DNA of 64,000 bases from Amycolatopsis vastitatis (GCF_002234595.1 NZ_NMUL01000049.1:80299-144298), one strand, 5' to 3'. Positions 26,742-36,087 are shown, counted from the first letter of the stretch. Notes: generated from the sequence alone by a model not told the origin. A program made the numbers and translations.

Positions 26742-29164
26742 ACGTCACCCGGCGCACCGCGCTCGGCCTTGGGGCCGCACTCGGACTGGCGGCCGTCGCA
26801 CCGTGGAGCGCTTCGGCTTCCCCGGGCGCCCCGGTCCGGCCGGTCGCGCTCGGCGGCGTCCGGCTGCTGGAGAGCCGGTATCTGGCGAACATGCGGCGGA
26901 CCGTGGCGTACCTGAAGTTCGTCGACTTCGACCGGCTGCTGCACACGTTCCGGCTGACCGCCGGCCTGCCGACGTCGGCCGAACCGTGCGGCGGCTGGGA
27001 AGCGCCGGACATCCAGCTGCGCGGGCACACCACTGGGCACCTGCTGTCCGGCCTGGCCCTCGCGGCCGCGAACACCGGCGACCCCGAACTGGCCGTGAAG
27101 AGCACACGCCTGGTGGCCGCGCTGGCCGAGTGCCAGGCGGGGTCCGGCTACCTCTCGGCGTTCCCGGAGCAGGCGTTCGCCGACCTCGAAGCCGGGAAAT
27201 CCGTCTGGGCGCCGTACTACACGATCCACAAGATCCTCGCCGGACTGCTGGACCAGCACCGGCTGCTCGGCACCGCGGGCGCACTCGACGTCGCCCGCGG
27301 CATCGCGCGCTGGATCGACACGCGCACGGCACCGCTGTCCCATGACGCCATGCAGAAGGTCCTGCACACCGAGTTCGGCGGGATGAACGAGGCCCTGGCC
27401 AACCTGTACGCGATCACGCGAGATCCGCTGCACCTCACGCTGGCCCGCAGATTCGACCACGACGAGCTCTTCACGCCCCTCGCGGCCCGCCAGGACACCC
27501 TCGCCGGGCGGCACGCGAACACCGACATCGCGAAGATCGTCGGCGCGGCGGCGGAGTACGACGTGACGGGCGAGCAGCGCTACCGCACGATCGCGACGTA
27601 CTTCTGGGACCAGGTCGTCCACCACCACAGCTACGTCATCGGCGGCAACGCCAACGCGGAGTTCTTCGGGCCGCCGGACCAGGTCGTCAGCCAGCTCGGC
27701 GAGAACACCTGCGAGAACTGCAACAGCTACAACATGCTCAAGCTCGGCCGGCTGCTGTTCCTGCAGGACCCGAGCCGCACCGAGTACCTCGACCACTACG
27801 AGTGGACGCTGCTCAACCAGATGCTGGGCGAGCAGGACCCGGACTCGCCGCACGGGTTCGTCACCTACTACACCGGCCTGGTGCCGGGCGCCCAGCGCCA
27901 GGGCAAGCAGGGCGTCACGTCCGACGCCGGTTCGTACAGCAGCGACTACGGCAACTTCACCTGCGACCACGGCACCGGCCTGGAGACGCACGTGAAGTAC
28001 GCGGAGAACATCTACTTCACTTCCGGCGACACGTTGTACGTCAACCTGTTCATCGCCTCCACAGTGGACTTCCATGGCGTCTCGGTGCGGCTGGAGACCG
28101 AGTACCCGTACGACGAAACGGTGCGGCTGCGCGTCGACGGCTCCGGCTCTTTCGCCTTGCGCATGCGGATCCCGTCGTGGGTCTCGAAGCCGCGGCTGAC
28201 GGTCAACCGCGTGCCGGTGCCCGCCACGCCGGGCCGGTTCGCGACGATCCGGCGGCGGTGGCACGCGGGCGACGTCGTCGAGCTGCACCTGCCGATGACC
28301 ACGCGGTGGCTGCCCGCGCCGGACAACCCCGCGGTGCGGGCACTGACGTACGGCCCGCTGGTTCTCGCGGCCCGGCACGGGTCCTCGGCTCCGCCGGTCA
28401 CCCCGACGGTGGACCCGCGCACGCTGCGGCGCGAGCCCGGGCGCGTGGAATTCAGCGTGCGGGCGGGGGAGGAGCGGCTGCGGCTGAGCCCGTTCCTGGA
28501 CGTGCAGCACGACCACTACAGCGTCTACTTCGCCGCACCGCCGGACCGGCCTGCACCGAAGACCGTGGCGGTCTACCCGCTCGACGGGAATCTCGCCGAG
28601 TCGACGCATCGCTGGCCGGACGCGGTGCTCGCCGGCGGCGCGGTGCCGGGGGAGCGGGGCATCGAGCTGGACGGCGTCAGCGGGCACGTGCGCCTGGCCC
28701 CGGGCTTGCCGGCGAACCTGACCGAGCTGACGGTGTCGATGTGGGTCCGCCCGGACGTGATCGTCAATTCGGCGCGGGTGTTCGACCTGGGTTTCAACAC
28801 GCAGTCGTACCTGTTCCTGACCCCGCGCACGGGCCTCGGCGTCGCCCGCTGCGCGATGAAGCTGGGCGGCATGGCGGCGGAGGACTACGTGGACGCGGCG
28901 GTCGCGCTCCCGGCGGGGACGTGGACGCACGTGGCGGTCACGGCGGGCAACGGGCTGCGGCTGTACTTCGACGGCGTGCTCACCGGGGTGAACCCGGCAC
29001 CGCTGATGAGCCCGCTCCTGCTCGGTGCGACCCAGCTGAACTACCTGGGGCGTTCGCAGAATCCCAAACACCCGTACTTGAAGGGCGCGGTCGCGGACTT
29101 CCGGCTGTACGGCCGTGTGCTGGGGGAGCCGGAGGTGCAGGTGCTGGCGACGGGAGAGCATTGA
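26738..29164 (+). CDS. GH127/GH146-like beta-L-arabinofuranosidase with LamG domain, Tat signal
   Basis: An 808-residue exported protein: Tat signal (TRRTALGLGAALGLA), (alpha/alpha)6 DUF1680 barrel to about residue 600 with GGWEAPDIQLRGHTTGHLLS, HTEFGGMNEALANLYA and the metal-site segment GENTCENCNSYNMLKL, then a C-terminal LamG/ConA-like module (ELTVSMWVRPDVIVNSARVF). In characterised GH127 enzymes a Glu and three Cys hold zinc, one Cys being the nucleophile in a CC pair. Here that region reads NFTCDHGTGLETHVKYAE: the first Cys is kept and the second is Asp. Overlaps the previous gene by ATGA. Probably removes L-arabinofuranose. Confidence 0.85.
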   Translation: MNVTRRTALGLGAALGLAAVAPWSASASPGAPVRPVALGGVRLLESRYLANMRRTVAYLKFVDFDRLLHTFRLTAGLPTSAEPCGGWEAPDIQLRGHTTGHLLSGLALAAANTGDPELAVKSTRLVAALAECQAGSGYLSAFPEQAFADLEAGKSVWAPYYTIHKILAGLLDQHRLLGTAGALDVARGIARWIDTRTAPLSHDAMQKVLHTEFGGMNEALANLYAITRDPLHLTLARRFDHDELFTPLAARQDTLAGRHANTDIAKIVGAAAEYDVTGEQRYRTIATYFWDQVVHHHSYVIGGNANAEFFGPPDQVVSQLGENTCENCNSYNMLKLGRLLFLQDPSRTEYLDHYEWTLLNQMLGEQDPDSPHGFVTYYTGLVPGAQRQGKQGVTSDAGSYSSDYGNFTCDHGTGLETHVKYAENIYFTSGDTLYVNLFIASTVDFHGVSVRLETEYPYDETVRLRVDGSGSFALRMRIPSWVSKPRLTVNRVPVPATPGRFATIRRRWHAGDVVELHLPMTTRWLPAPDNPAVRALTYGPLVLAARHGSSAPPVTPTVDPRTLRREPGRVEFSVRAGEERLRLSPFLDVQHDHYSVYFAAPPDRPAPKTVAVYPLDGNLAESTHRWPDAVLAGGAVPGERGIELDGVSGHVRLAPGLPANLTELTVSMWVRPDVIVNSARVFDLGFNTQSYLFLTPRTGLGVARCAMKLGGMAAEDYVDAAVALPAGTWTHVAVTAGNGLRLYFDGVLTGVNPAPLMSPLLLGATQLNYLGRSQNPKHPYLKGAVADFRLYGRVLGEPEVQVLATGEH

Positions 29165-29187
29165 GCCCGAACACCGGCGGCGGAGGC

Positions 29188-29221
29188 CGGCAGGTGCTGC
29201 CCCTTGTCGCGACACCTGCCG
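29188..29221 (+). terminator. Hairpin terminator after the glycoside hydrolase operon
   Basis: CGGCAGGTG and CACCTGCCG form a perfect 9-bp stem with a 16-nt loop, 23 bp after the last stop codon. The remaining DNA to 29425 has no gene; a short minus-strand stretch reads LTVADEEAELLSAPAV and then stops, possibly the tail of a lost gene. Confidence 0.5.
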
Positions 29222-29425
29222 ACCAGGCCTTCCTCAGACCGCCGGAGCACTCAGTAGTTCGGCTTCCTCGTCGGCGACGGTCAGGTCACGGGCACGCGCG
29301 GGTCACCGGCTTCCCCGGTCCAGGTCGAGTGCGCCTGCCCGCCACCAGCCGACCCAGCCGGCGTGACCCACACCATCGGCTGGAGCCGCCGGGGTGAATA
29401 CCGGAACCATCAGCTACGCGGGATG

Positions 29426-29938
29426 TCAGCTCGAGACACCGTGTTGCTCGGCGATCCACTGGGCGAGGGCGGCCAAGGTGGTTTCGACGCTGCCGATCAT
29501 GTACTCGCGGAGAGCCTCCAAGTCCGTGCGATTCCGTCCCAGTACCGGATCGAGGCGCAGGAGCTGCCAGGACTGCTGAACCAGTGTGCCCCGCCCTTGC
29601 GAACGGAAGGTCCAGGTCCAGTGCACGATCCCGTCCTGGGCGCCACCGACGACGAAGCCGAATGCCGCTCCGGAATCGGCCTGGACAACCTGCGACCTGG
29701 TGGTCCACTCCTTGCCGTCCCGGCGGTTGGTGCCGCTGAACCAGGCGCCGACCCGGGGGCCGGCGTCGTCGTCGTAGCAAACAGCGCTGGCGGTGGGACT
29801 CCAGCGGCTGACCGCTGAAACATCGCTGACCAGCTCGTAGGCGGAGATGGGCGCGGCGTCGACCCATGCGCTCCTGGTGAAGACGAAATCAGCGGCGTCG
29901 ACGTTTTCGGGAAAGCCGCGTTCATCGGTGTTGTTCAC
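29426..29938 (-). CDS. SRPBCC (polyketide cyclase/START-like) family protein
   Basis: A 170-residue soluble protein with the SRPBCC pattern: an N-terminal strand with SAWVDAAPISAYELVSDVSA, then AVSRWSP, GAWFSGTNRRDGKEWTTRSQ and a final amphipathic helix. The fold binds hydrophobic ligands. It is divergent from the XRE regulator gene with about 100 bp between starts, so joint regulation is likely. No specific ligand can be inferred. Confidence 0.83.
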   Translation of the reverse strand: MNNTDERGFPENVDAADFVFTRSAWVDAAPISAYELVSDVSAVSRWSPTASAVCYDDDAGPRVGAWFSGTNRRDGKEWTTRSQVVQADSGAAFGFVVGGAQDGIVHWTWTFRSQGRGTLVQQSWQLLRLDPVLGRNRTDLEALREYMIGSVETTLAALAQWIAEQHGVSS

Positions 29939-30039
29939 AACTCCACTCCACCGATCGGGCCGGTGGCCGGCCAGCCCCGGGTTTGCCTATCCCGGGTTGG
30001 GGCAGGCAGCGCGCGGCGCGGCCAGCCGATACTGGAGCC

Positions 30040-30933
30040 ATGACCGGAACGTCACAGCTCGGGGACTTCCTCAAGGCGCGGCGATCGCAACTGCGCCCTG
30101 AGGACGTCGGGGTAGCCACGTACGGCGAACGGCGACGGGTGCCGGGGCTCCGGCGCGAGGAGCTTGCTCTGCTCGCCGGGGTGAGCGCGTCCTACTACAC
30201 CCGGATGGAACAGGGGCAGTCGCCGAGTGCCTCGTCCGAGGTTCTCGATGCGATCGCCGGGGCGCTGCGGCTGGACGAGTCCGAGCGTCGGCACCTGCAC
30301 GTCTTGGCCGATCTGGGCCGGCGCCGCCCCGGATACCGCCGGCCGGCGCCGGAGTACGTGACCGAGGCCGCCGGTCAGCTGCTGGCGGCGTTCGCCGAGG
30401 TACCCGCGATCGTCCTCGGCCGGCGCACGGACGTTCTGGCCTGGAATCCGCTGGGGCATGCACTGTTCGCCGGTCACCTGGACTTCGGCGCTCCGGCGAC
30501 GGCGGCAGGGCGCCCGAACATGGCCCGGCTGGTGTTCCTCGACGGCCACACCCGGGATCTCTACGCGGACTGGCCGGGCAAGGCGCGGGCCGTGGTCGGG
30601 AATCTGCGGCTGGTGGCGGGCCAGCACCCGGGAGACGCGGCGTTGTACGCGCTGGTGGGGGAGCTCAGCTCGAAGAGTGCCGAGTTCGCCGCCATGTGGG
30701 CCGACCACCGGGTCAAGGCGTGCGCCGTCGCCCGCTACACAATGCGGCATCCTCTGGTCGGGACGCTTACGGTCCTGCAGCAGACCTTGAGCAGCGGACC
30801 GGGCCCCGCCGTCGTGGTCGCGACGACGGAGCCGGGCTCGCCTTCGCAGGCGGCGCTGACGCTGCTCGACCAGGCCACCGACCACGGCACCGTCCTGGCG
30901 CCATCCCGGCCCCAGAAGGACCAGCCGATCTGA
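30040..30933 (+). CDS. XRE family regulator with MmyB-like ligand-binding domain
   Basis: A 297-residue regulator. N-terminal helix-turn-helix: RVPGLRREELALLAGVSASY then YTRMEQGQ. The C-terminal MmyB domain shows VLAWNPLGHALFAG and the usual ending region. The ATG at 30040 is 10 residues before the conserved FLKARRSQLRPEDVG; a longer frame starts within the divergent promoter region. In actinomycetes such regulators usually control a divergent SDR, SRPBCC or other small enzyme, here the SRPBCC protein. Confidence 0.9.
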   Translation: MTGTSQLGDFLKARRSQLRPEDVGVATYGERRRVPGLRREELALLAGVSASYYTRMEQGQSPSASSEVLDAIAGALRLDESERRHLHVLADLGRRRPGYRRPAPEYVTEAAGQLLAAFAEVPAIVLGRRTDVLAWNPLGHALFAGHLDFGAPATAAGRPNMARLVFLDGHTRDLYADWPGKARAVVGNLRLVAGQHPGDAALYALVGELSSKSAEFAAMWADHRVKACAVARYTMRHPLVGTLTVLQQTLSSGPGPAVVVATTEPGSPSQAALTLLDQATDHGTVLAPSRPQKDQPI

Positions 30934-31024
30934 TTTCACCCCGCCCGGGCCGCCCGGGCCGGGTTTCGCACACACCTGCGTGTCGGCATGTCGCTGACGC
31001 GCGCCCAGGAACAGAGAAGGAACC

Positions 31025-31990
31025 ATGAACAAGAAGCTGTCCAAGTCCGCTGTGTCGATGACCGTACTGGCTGCGGCGGCCATCACCGCACTGAGCGTTG
31101 CGCCGGCCGCGGCTTCCTCGGCGCCGTTGTGCGGCGCGAGGATCGCCGCCCACTTCGATCTGGCCGCGGGCCGGACACCGGAGAACGTGGCGTTGGATCC
31201 CAGCGGTGCCATGGCGGTCACGTTCGCCAAGGGCCGCCAGATCGCGGAAGTGTCGCCGAGCGGCGCCGTGCGCGTCCTCGCCACCCTGCCTCAGCCCGCC
31301 GACGGGGGAGTCCACACCCCGGCCCTCGGGTTTCCCCTGACCGTCGGGATCACCCGGGCGGCGGACGGCACTCTGTACTTCCTCTACGCCACCGGAACGT
31401 CCGATCTGACCGGTGTCTGGCACCTGCGCCCGGGCGGGCTTCCCCAGCGGATCGCTTCACTGCCGGCCAACGGCCTGCCCAACGGGCTGGCGCTCGATCC
31501 GTTCACCGGCACGCTCTACGTGTCCGATTCGGTTTTGGGCACTATCTGGCGGGTGCCGGTGACCGGTGGAACGCCCACGGCCTGGTCGACGGCTCCCGAG
31601 CTGGCAGCCGAGGGGTTCCTCGGGGTGAACGGGCTGCAGCTGCGCGATGGGTCGGTTTGGGCCACGAACCTCGACAAGGGCACCGTCCTGCGCATCCCGA
31701 TCCGGCGCAACGGCAGCGCCGGCGAGCTCCGGACCGTGGCCCGGGGGTTGGTGGGGATCGACGATTTCGCCTTCACCGGCCACGGAAACCAGCTCCTCGC
31801 CGCGCTCGACGCCCCGAACGAAGTCGCGCTCGTCCAGCCCGACGGCAGTCACTCGATCGTGTTGACCGCGGCCGACGGCCTGCAGAATCCCACGTCGGTC
31901 GCCGTGCGAGGCAGCACCGTCTACGTGTTCAGCGCCGCGTATTTAACCGCCAAGGACCCGAACCTGATCGTGGCCCACCTTGACCGTTGA
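31025..31990 (+). CDS. Secreted ScyD/ScyE-family beta-propeller protein
   Basis: A 321-residue exported protein: Sec signal MNKKLSKSAVSMTVLAAAAI with a cut after APAAAS, AAGGAA ahead of the ATG. The body has NHL/SMP-30-like repeats (FPLTVGITRAADGTLYFLYA; GLPNGLALDPFTGTLYVSDS; QNPTSVAVRGSTVYVFSAAY). The ScyD/ScyE family is named from scytonemin genes, but actinobacterial members have no known role. It lies after the XRE gene with a 91-bp gap. Confidence 0.82.
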   Translation: MNKKLSKSAVSMTVLAAAAITALSVAPAAASSAPLCGARIAAHFDLAAGRTPENVALDPSGAMAVTFAKGRQIAEVSPSGAVRVLATLPQPADGGVHTPALGFPLTVGITRAADGTLYFLYATGTSDLTGVWHLRPGGLPQRIASLPANGLPNGLALDPFTGTLYVSDSVLGTIWRVPVTGGTPTAWSTAPELAAEGFLGVNGLQLRDGSVWATNLDKGTVLRIPIRRNGSAGELRTVARGLVGIDDFAFTGHGNQLLAALDAPNEVALVQPDGSHSIVLTAADGLQNPTSVAVRGSTVYVFSAAYLTAKDPNLIVAHLDR

Positions 31991-32049
31991 CGGCGTCGAA
32001 GTGAAGTCTCGGCCGAACGCGGTCGATGCCGACTCCCGATGTCCACACG

Positions 32050-32096
32050 TTGACACGGTTAGCTAACGGCACTAGCTTCTAGCTATTAATGTTAGC
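32050..32096 (+). promoter_or_regulatory. Promoter with overlapping dyad operator for the hydrolase-TetR operon
   Basis: TTGACA at 32050-32055 and TAGCTT at 32073-32078 are spaced by 17 bp, a good vegetative promoter. The spacer holds a perfect palindrome, GTTAGCTAAC (32058-32067), and GTTAGC recurs at 32091-32096. CTAGC also occurs as a tandem pair (32072-32083 region). This is how TetR repressors usually cover their own promoter. The AT-rich stretch stands out from the GC-rich surroundings. Confidence 0.65.
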
Positions 32097-32117
32097 CTAC
32101 GCCGGGGAGAGAGCGCC

Positions 32118-32954
32118 TTGACCGAATACCTGCAGATCGCCGGCAACACCATCGCCTACGAGGTGATCGGACAGGGGCCGCTCGTCGTCTTGGCGCACGG
32201 CATCGGCGACAGCCGCCACTCCTATCGTTTCCTCGCCCCGACCCTGGCCGCGAAGGGTTACCGGGTCGCCAACGTGGATATCCGCGGATGCGGTGACTCC
32301 AGCTTGGGCTGGGACGGCTACAGCCGCACCGACATCGCCGGCGACTTGGTCGCCGTCGTCCGCCGGCTCGGTGGCCCGGCCGTGATCATCGGTCAGTCGA
32401 TCAGCGGGGGTGCCGCGACCATCGCGGCCGCCACCGCATCCGAGATGATCGCCGGAGTCGTCGAACTGGCACCGTTCACTCGCGCGCAGCCCTTCGACCT
32501 TGGCGGCCTGGTGCGGGTCAAGCGCTTCCGATCCGGCTATACCCAGATGGCGCAGGTCATCATGCGAGGCAGACTGGAGAACTGGAAGAAGTACCTCGAC
32601 CTGGCGCTGCCTGCCAAGCCCGCCGACTGGGAGAGCGAGCTGGCCAGGATCGAGGCGAAGCTGAGCGAGCCCGGCCGGATGAAGGCCCTGCAGGCCATGT
32701 GCAAGAGCAGCCCGGCCGACGCCGGCGCGCAACTGTCCAAGGTCAGGTGCCCGGTTCTGATCATCGAGGGTAGTGCCGACCCCGACTGGGCGGATCCCCG
32801 TGCCGAGGGCGAGAAGATCATCGCCGATCTGCCGAGGGATCTCGGCGAGCTGGTGGTCATCGAAGGTGCCGGGCACTACCCGCACGTCCAGATGCCTGAT
32901 CAGGTCGTCGCGCTGACTTTGCCGTTCCTGGACCGGACACTGGCTCGTGCCTAG
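32118..32954 (+). CDS. Alpha/beta hydrolase (haloalkane dehalogenase/proline iminopeptidase-like)
   Basis: A 278-residue soluble alpha/beta hydrolase starting at TTG after GGGGAGAGA. Oxyanion segment LVVLAHGIGDSRHSYRFLAP, nucleophile GQSISGGAATIAA near residue 95, Asp in IIEGSADPDW, and His in EGAGHYPHVQMPDQ. The nucleophile elbow is GQSISG instead of GHSMGG. Its 3' end overlaps the TetR gene by 8 bp, so enzyme and repressor are one operon under the operator at 32050-32096. Likely a self-regulated detoxifying esterase; substrate unknown. Confidence 0.88.
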   Translation: MTEYLQIAGNTIAYEVIGQGPLVVLAHGIGDSRHSYRFLAPTLAAKGYRVANVDIRGCGDSSLGWDGYSRTDIAGDLVAVVRRLGGPAVIIGQSISGGAATIAAATASEMIAGVVELAPFTRAQPFDLGGLVRVKRFRSGYTQMAQVIMRGRLENWKKYLDLALPAKPADWESELARIEAKLSEPGRMKALQAMCKSSPADAGAQLSKVRCPVLIIEGSADPDWADPRAEGEKIIADLPRDLGELVVIEGAGHYPHVQMPDQVVALTLPFLDRTLARA

Positions 32955-33564
32955 GGCCGGGCTCACCCCGGCGATGGTCACCGAGGCCGGTGCCGCGGTG
33001 GCGGACGAGGTCGGGTTCTCCCGGCTCAGCATCGGCCTGGTCGCCGAGCGGCTCGGAGTCAAGACCCCCTCGCTCTACAAACACGTCACCAGCCAGGCCG
33101 ACCTCATTCACCGCATCGGCGTGCAGGCCGCGAACGAACTCGCCGATGACATCCGCGACGCGATCCAGGGACGAGCCGGCGGTGACGCGCTCGTCGCCGG
33201 CGCCCAGGCGATGCGGATGTACGTGAGGAAACATCCCGGCCGGTACGCGGCGGGCAACGCGGCCCGGCCGACAGGGCCCGACGACCCGCTCGTCCCGGCG
33301 CTCGACCGGGTGCTCGCCTCTTGGGCGGCCATGCTGCACGGCTACCACATCGATCCGGGCGAGCAGATCCACGCATTGCGGATGCTGCGCACCGTGCTCC
33401 ACGGATTCGCGACGCTGGAAGTCGTCAACGGGTTCCAGATCGACGCGGAAGCGGACCTCAGCTTCTCCTGGATGATCGACTTCGTCCATCGGGGTCTGCA
33501 GTCCTTGGAAGCTGCCGGTGATTCGACGCCTCGGTCACCGGACCGCGACCGGCCGGTTCCATGA
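32947..33564 (+). CDS. TetR/AcrR family regulator with WHG-type C-terminal domain
   Basis: A 205-residue TetR protein starting at a GTG that overlaps the hydrolase stop. Helix-turn-helix: LSIGLVAERLGVKTPSLYKH. The C-terminal part with LRMLRTVLHGFATLEVVNGF matches the TetR C-terminal WHG-type domain. It most likely represses its own operon at the GTTAGCTAAC dyad at 32058. Confidence 0.9.
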   Translation: MPRAGLTPAMVTEAGAAVADEVGFSRLSIGLVAERLGVKTPSLYKHVTSQADLIHRIGVQAANELADDIRDAIQGRAGGDALVAGAQAMRMYVRKHPGRYAAGNAARPTGPDDPLVPALDRVLASWAAMLHGYHIDPGEQIHALRMLRTVLHGFATLEVVNGFQIDAEADLSFSWMIDFVHRGLQSLEAAGDSTPRSPDRDRPVP

Positions 33565-33591
33565 TCCTTCCCGACAGGAGTTGCGAGGTCC

Positions 33592-34854
33592 GTGAGCGAC
33601 CCGAACATCGACGGCGAACCCGTGAGCGCCGGGATCGACCGGCATGCAAGCTGGACTGAGCTGTTCTTCGACCTGGTGGTCGTGGCAGGCGTCGCGGCGT
33701 TGGCCCATGTCCTCGGATCCACACTGGACTTTGCGACGCTAGGCCTCTACGCGTTGCTGTTCCCGGCTTTCTGGCTGACCTGGACGACGTTCATGCTGTA
33801 CGGCAACGTCGCGGCCGCGAAGACCCACGTGATCCGGCTGATGATCGGGATGTTCGGCCTCGGAGTGATGGTGGCTTCTGTGCCGGGCGTGGCGCATGCG
33901 GCGTTCGACCACGGGGGAGACGTCCGCCCGTTGAACACCTTCGCGATCGCCTACATCGCTACGCGTCTCTACGCTTCGCAGTCGTGGCGCCGGGGTGAAG
34001 TCGTACTGGACTTTCCGGTGGTGCAGGTCTCGACCGGACTGCTGCCCTGGATCGTGTCGATCTGGGTGGACGAGCAGGGGAAGCTCTTGCTCTGGGCGGC
34101 GGGAATCGGCCTCGACCTGGTACTGATCCTGGTCGTGTCCGGCCACAAGATCCTCGGGAGAACCCAGTCGAAGTTCAGCGCGCAAGCCACCACTCGGCGC
34201 CGATCACGGCGCAAGGACGGCCATGACGGTGAGGTGCCGGAGATCCACGGGGTGTCCGTCGATCCGGCGCACTTCTCCGAGCGGCTGGGGCTCTTCGTGA
34301 TCATCGTTCTCGGCGAATCGGTGGTGCAGGTCGTCGGTGCCGCGGCTGAGGTGCGCTACGACGTCGGCCTGCTTGTCACCGGAGCCGCATCGTTCATTCT
34401 CCTGGCCGGGATGTTCGGCTTGTCCGTCGTCTTCGGATACGCCGGCTTGCCGCACCTGCGCGGCGGCCGTATCCCGGCGCGCGCCGCGCTCGGGTTGCAT
34501 TGCCTGGTCACCGGCGTCATCGCCACAGTCGCCGTTTCCCTCTCGTCGGTGGTCAAGCAGGGCTCCGATCCGCTGCCTGATCCAGGACGGTGGTTGTTGT
34601 GCGGCGCCGTCGCGACGTACTTCGCTCTTGGCGTGGTCACCGGTGTGGCCAGCCACAGTTCCGATCTCCGGAGAACGATCTCACGAACCGTCACCGGCAT
34701 CGCGGTTCCCCTCTCACTCGGCTTGTTCGCCACCGGTACCAGCGGTCGGATGCTGGTGGTCTGGATGGCTGTGGTGGTACTCGCCCACTTGTGGTTCGAA
34801 CGGCGATTGCCGCCGGTCCGGGGACGTCGACATCGCGAATTCAGGACGGCTTGA
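33592..34854 (+). CDS. Low temperature requirement protein A (LtrA) family membrane protein
   Basis: A 420-residue polytopic protein beginning SAGIDRHASWTELFFDLVVV, the LtrA signature; about ten hydrophobic segments follow, with a central charged loop around residues 185-220 containing several Arg/Lys (TTRRRSRRKDGHDGEVPEIH). SERLGLFVIIVLGESVVQVV is also conserved. It starts at GTG, 28 bp after the TetR stop. LtrA was named from Listeria growth at low temperature; its molecular function is not established. Confidence 0.92.
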   Translation: MSDPNIDGEPVSAGIDRHASWTELFFDLVVVAGVAALAHVLGSTLDFATLGLYALLFPAFWLTWTTFMLYGNVAAAKTHVIRLMIGMFGLGVMVASVPGVAHAAFDHGGDVRPLNTFAIAYIATRLYASQSWRRGEVVLDFPVVQVSTGLLPWIVSIWVDEQGKLLLWAAGIGLDLVLILVVSGHKILGRTQSKFSAQATTRRRSRRKDGHDGEVPEIHGVSVDPAHFSERLGLFVIIVLGESVVQVVGAAAEVRYDVGLLVTGAASFILLAGMFGLSVVFGYAGLPHLRGGRIPARAALGLHCLVTGVIATVAVSLSSVVKQGSDPLPDPGRWLLCGAVATYFALGVVTGVASHSSDLRRTISRTVTGIAVPLSLGLFATGTSGRMLVVWMAVVVLAHLWFERRLPPVRGRRHREFRTA

Positions 34855-35106
34855 GCAGCAGGTACAGCACGCCACTGGCGACGACGAGGACGTGGCCGAC
34901 GGCGAACAACCGAAGCCCGATTCAAGGAATCGGGCCCGGTTCGGAAGCTCACAGCGGCGGCTACTCATTCTGAACTGATCTCTTTGTGCGCAGCAGCCCG
35001 ATACGCGTCGGTCCGTGTTGACGTCCGCTACTACGCAAGGGTTTCAGATGCTGTTGTACCTTGCCGCGCTGCCGTTGTCCGTCGGACCCTGACTTCGTGT
35101 CCGAGC

Positions 35107-36087
35107 TCATCCGCGCCCGGTCGGCTGGGTCGAGCGACGGTATCGGGTGGGTGTCTGACCGTAGTGCTTCTTGAAGGCGCGGGTGAAGTGGCTGCTGTCC
35201 GCGAACTGCCAGTGGGCGGCGAGTTCCGAGATGCTCAGGTGGCCGGACGGCGCGGTGAGCGCGAGCCGGGCTTCTTCGAGTCTCCGGTGGCGGATGTAGG
35301 CGGTCAACGACTCTCCCGTCTCGGCGAAGGCCCGTTGCAGGGTGCGGACGGAGACGTTGAGCTCACGCGCCAGCATTGTCGGAGAGAGCTCGGGGTCGGC
35401 GAGCCGGCTGTTCGCGAGGTCCTTCGCCGCTTGGGCGAGCGCGGGAGCCAGCCGAGGTTCCACATCGTCGAACCGGCGTTTCGCGACCGCCTTGGTGAGT
35501 TCGATCAGGGTACTGCGGGCGGCCTCCACTCCGGCCGGGCTGAGGCCGGCCATCGTCGCGTGGATCATGTTCGCGTGGGCCGCGAGCAGGCGCACCTCGG
35601 CCGAATTCGCCGGGCCGATGACGCTTCGGTTCCCGAGTAGTGGTTTGAGCATCGCGGCGGGGAGGACGAGGATCTTCGCCGTCGTGTGCGGCACCGTCCT
35701 GAAATGCGCTGGGCGCCCGACGTGCCGCAGGAGGAACTGTCCGGCCGCCACCGTGTGCTCGCCGCGCCCGGGCGTTTCGCCCAGGGCCCATGCGCCGCGT
35801 CGTACCACGTACATCCGTACCTGGTCCTCGATGTCGCCCAGGGTACCTGTGGTTTGGAGGGGCGACACGCAGTGGAAATCGGTGATCGCCACGTCGTTCA
35901 CCTTGGCGGCGCGGCCTTTGACCCGGAAGTCACCGGTCGTGGCCGGGCTGTAGGCCGGCTGCGGGAAACCGTCGCCGATCCGCGTCTCCCACTCGCGCAG
36001 GAAGGAGTCGAACCCTCGCGATACGGCGCCCGGGACAGTGGTGTCCAGGGAGAACGCCCCGCCGCCTGCCGGCTCCGTGCTGTTCAT
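35107..36087 (-). CDS. AraC family transcriptional regulator
   Basis: A 326-residue regulator with an N-terminal AraC-binding-domain-like half (residues 40-190) and a C-terminal double helix-turn-helix (ELNVSVRTLQRAFAETGESL, then RHRRLEEARLALTAP and FADSSHFTRAFKKHYGQTPT). It is divergent from the SDR gene with 92 bp between starts and probably activates it. The 250-bp region to its right, back to the LtrA gene, holds only a short minus-strand hydrophobic remnant (FAVGHVLVVASGVLYLLLKP) ending at 34841. Confidence 0.9.
   Translation of the reverse strand: MNSTEPAGGGAFSLDTTVPGAVSRGFDSFLREWETRIGDGFPQPAYSPATTGDFRVKGRAAKVNDVAITDFHCVSPLQTTGTLGDIEDQVRMYVVRRGAWALGETPGRGEHTVAAGQFLLRHVGRPAHFRTVPHTTAKILVLPAAMLKPLLGNRSVIGPANSAEVRLLAAHANMIHATMAGLSPAGVEAARSTLIELTKAVAKRRFDDVEPRLAPALAQAAKDLANSRLADPELSPTMLARELNVSVRTLQRAFAETGESLTAYIRHRRLEEARLALTAPSGHLSISELAAHWQFADSSHFTRAFKKHYGQTPTRYRRSTQPTGRG

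Noticed and set aside
34714..34968. Minus-strand ORF starting SSRRCELPNRARFLES
   Set aside because: Loses protein-like character immediately and is antisense to LtrA; a different frame gives a short hydrophobic remnant instead.
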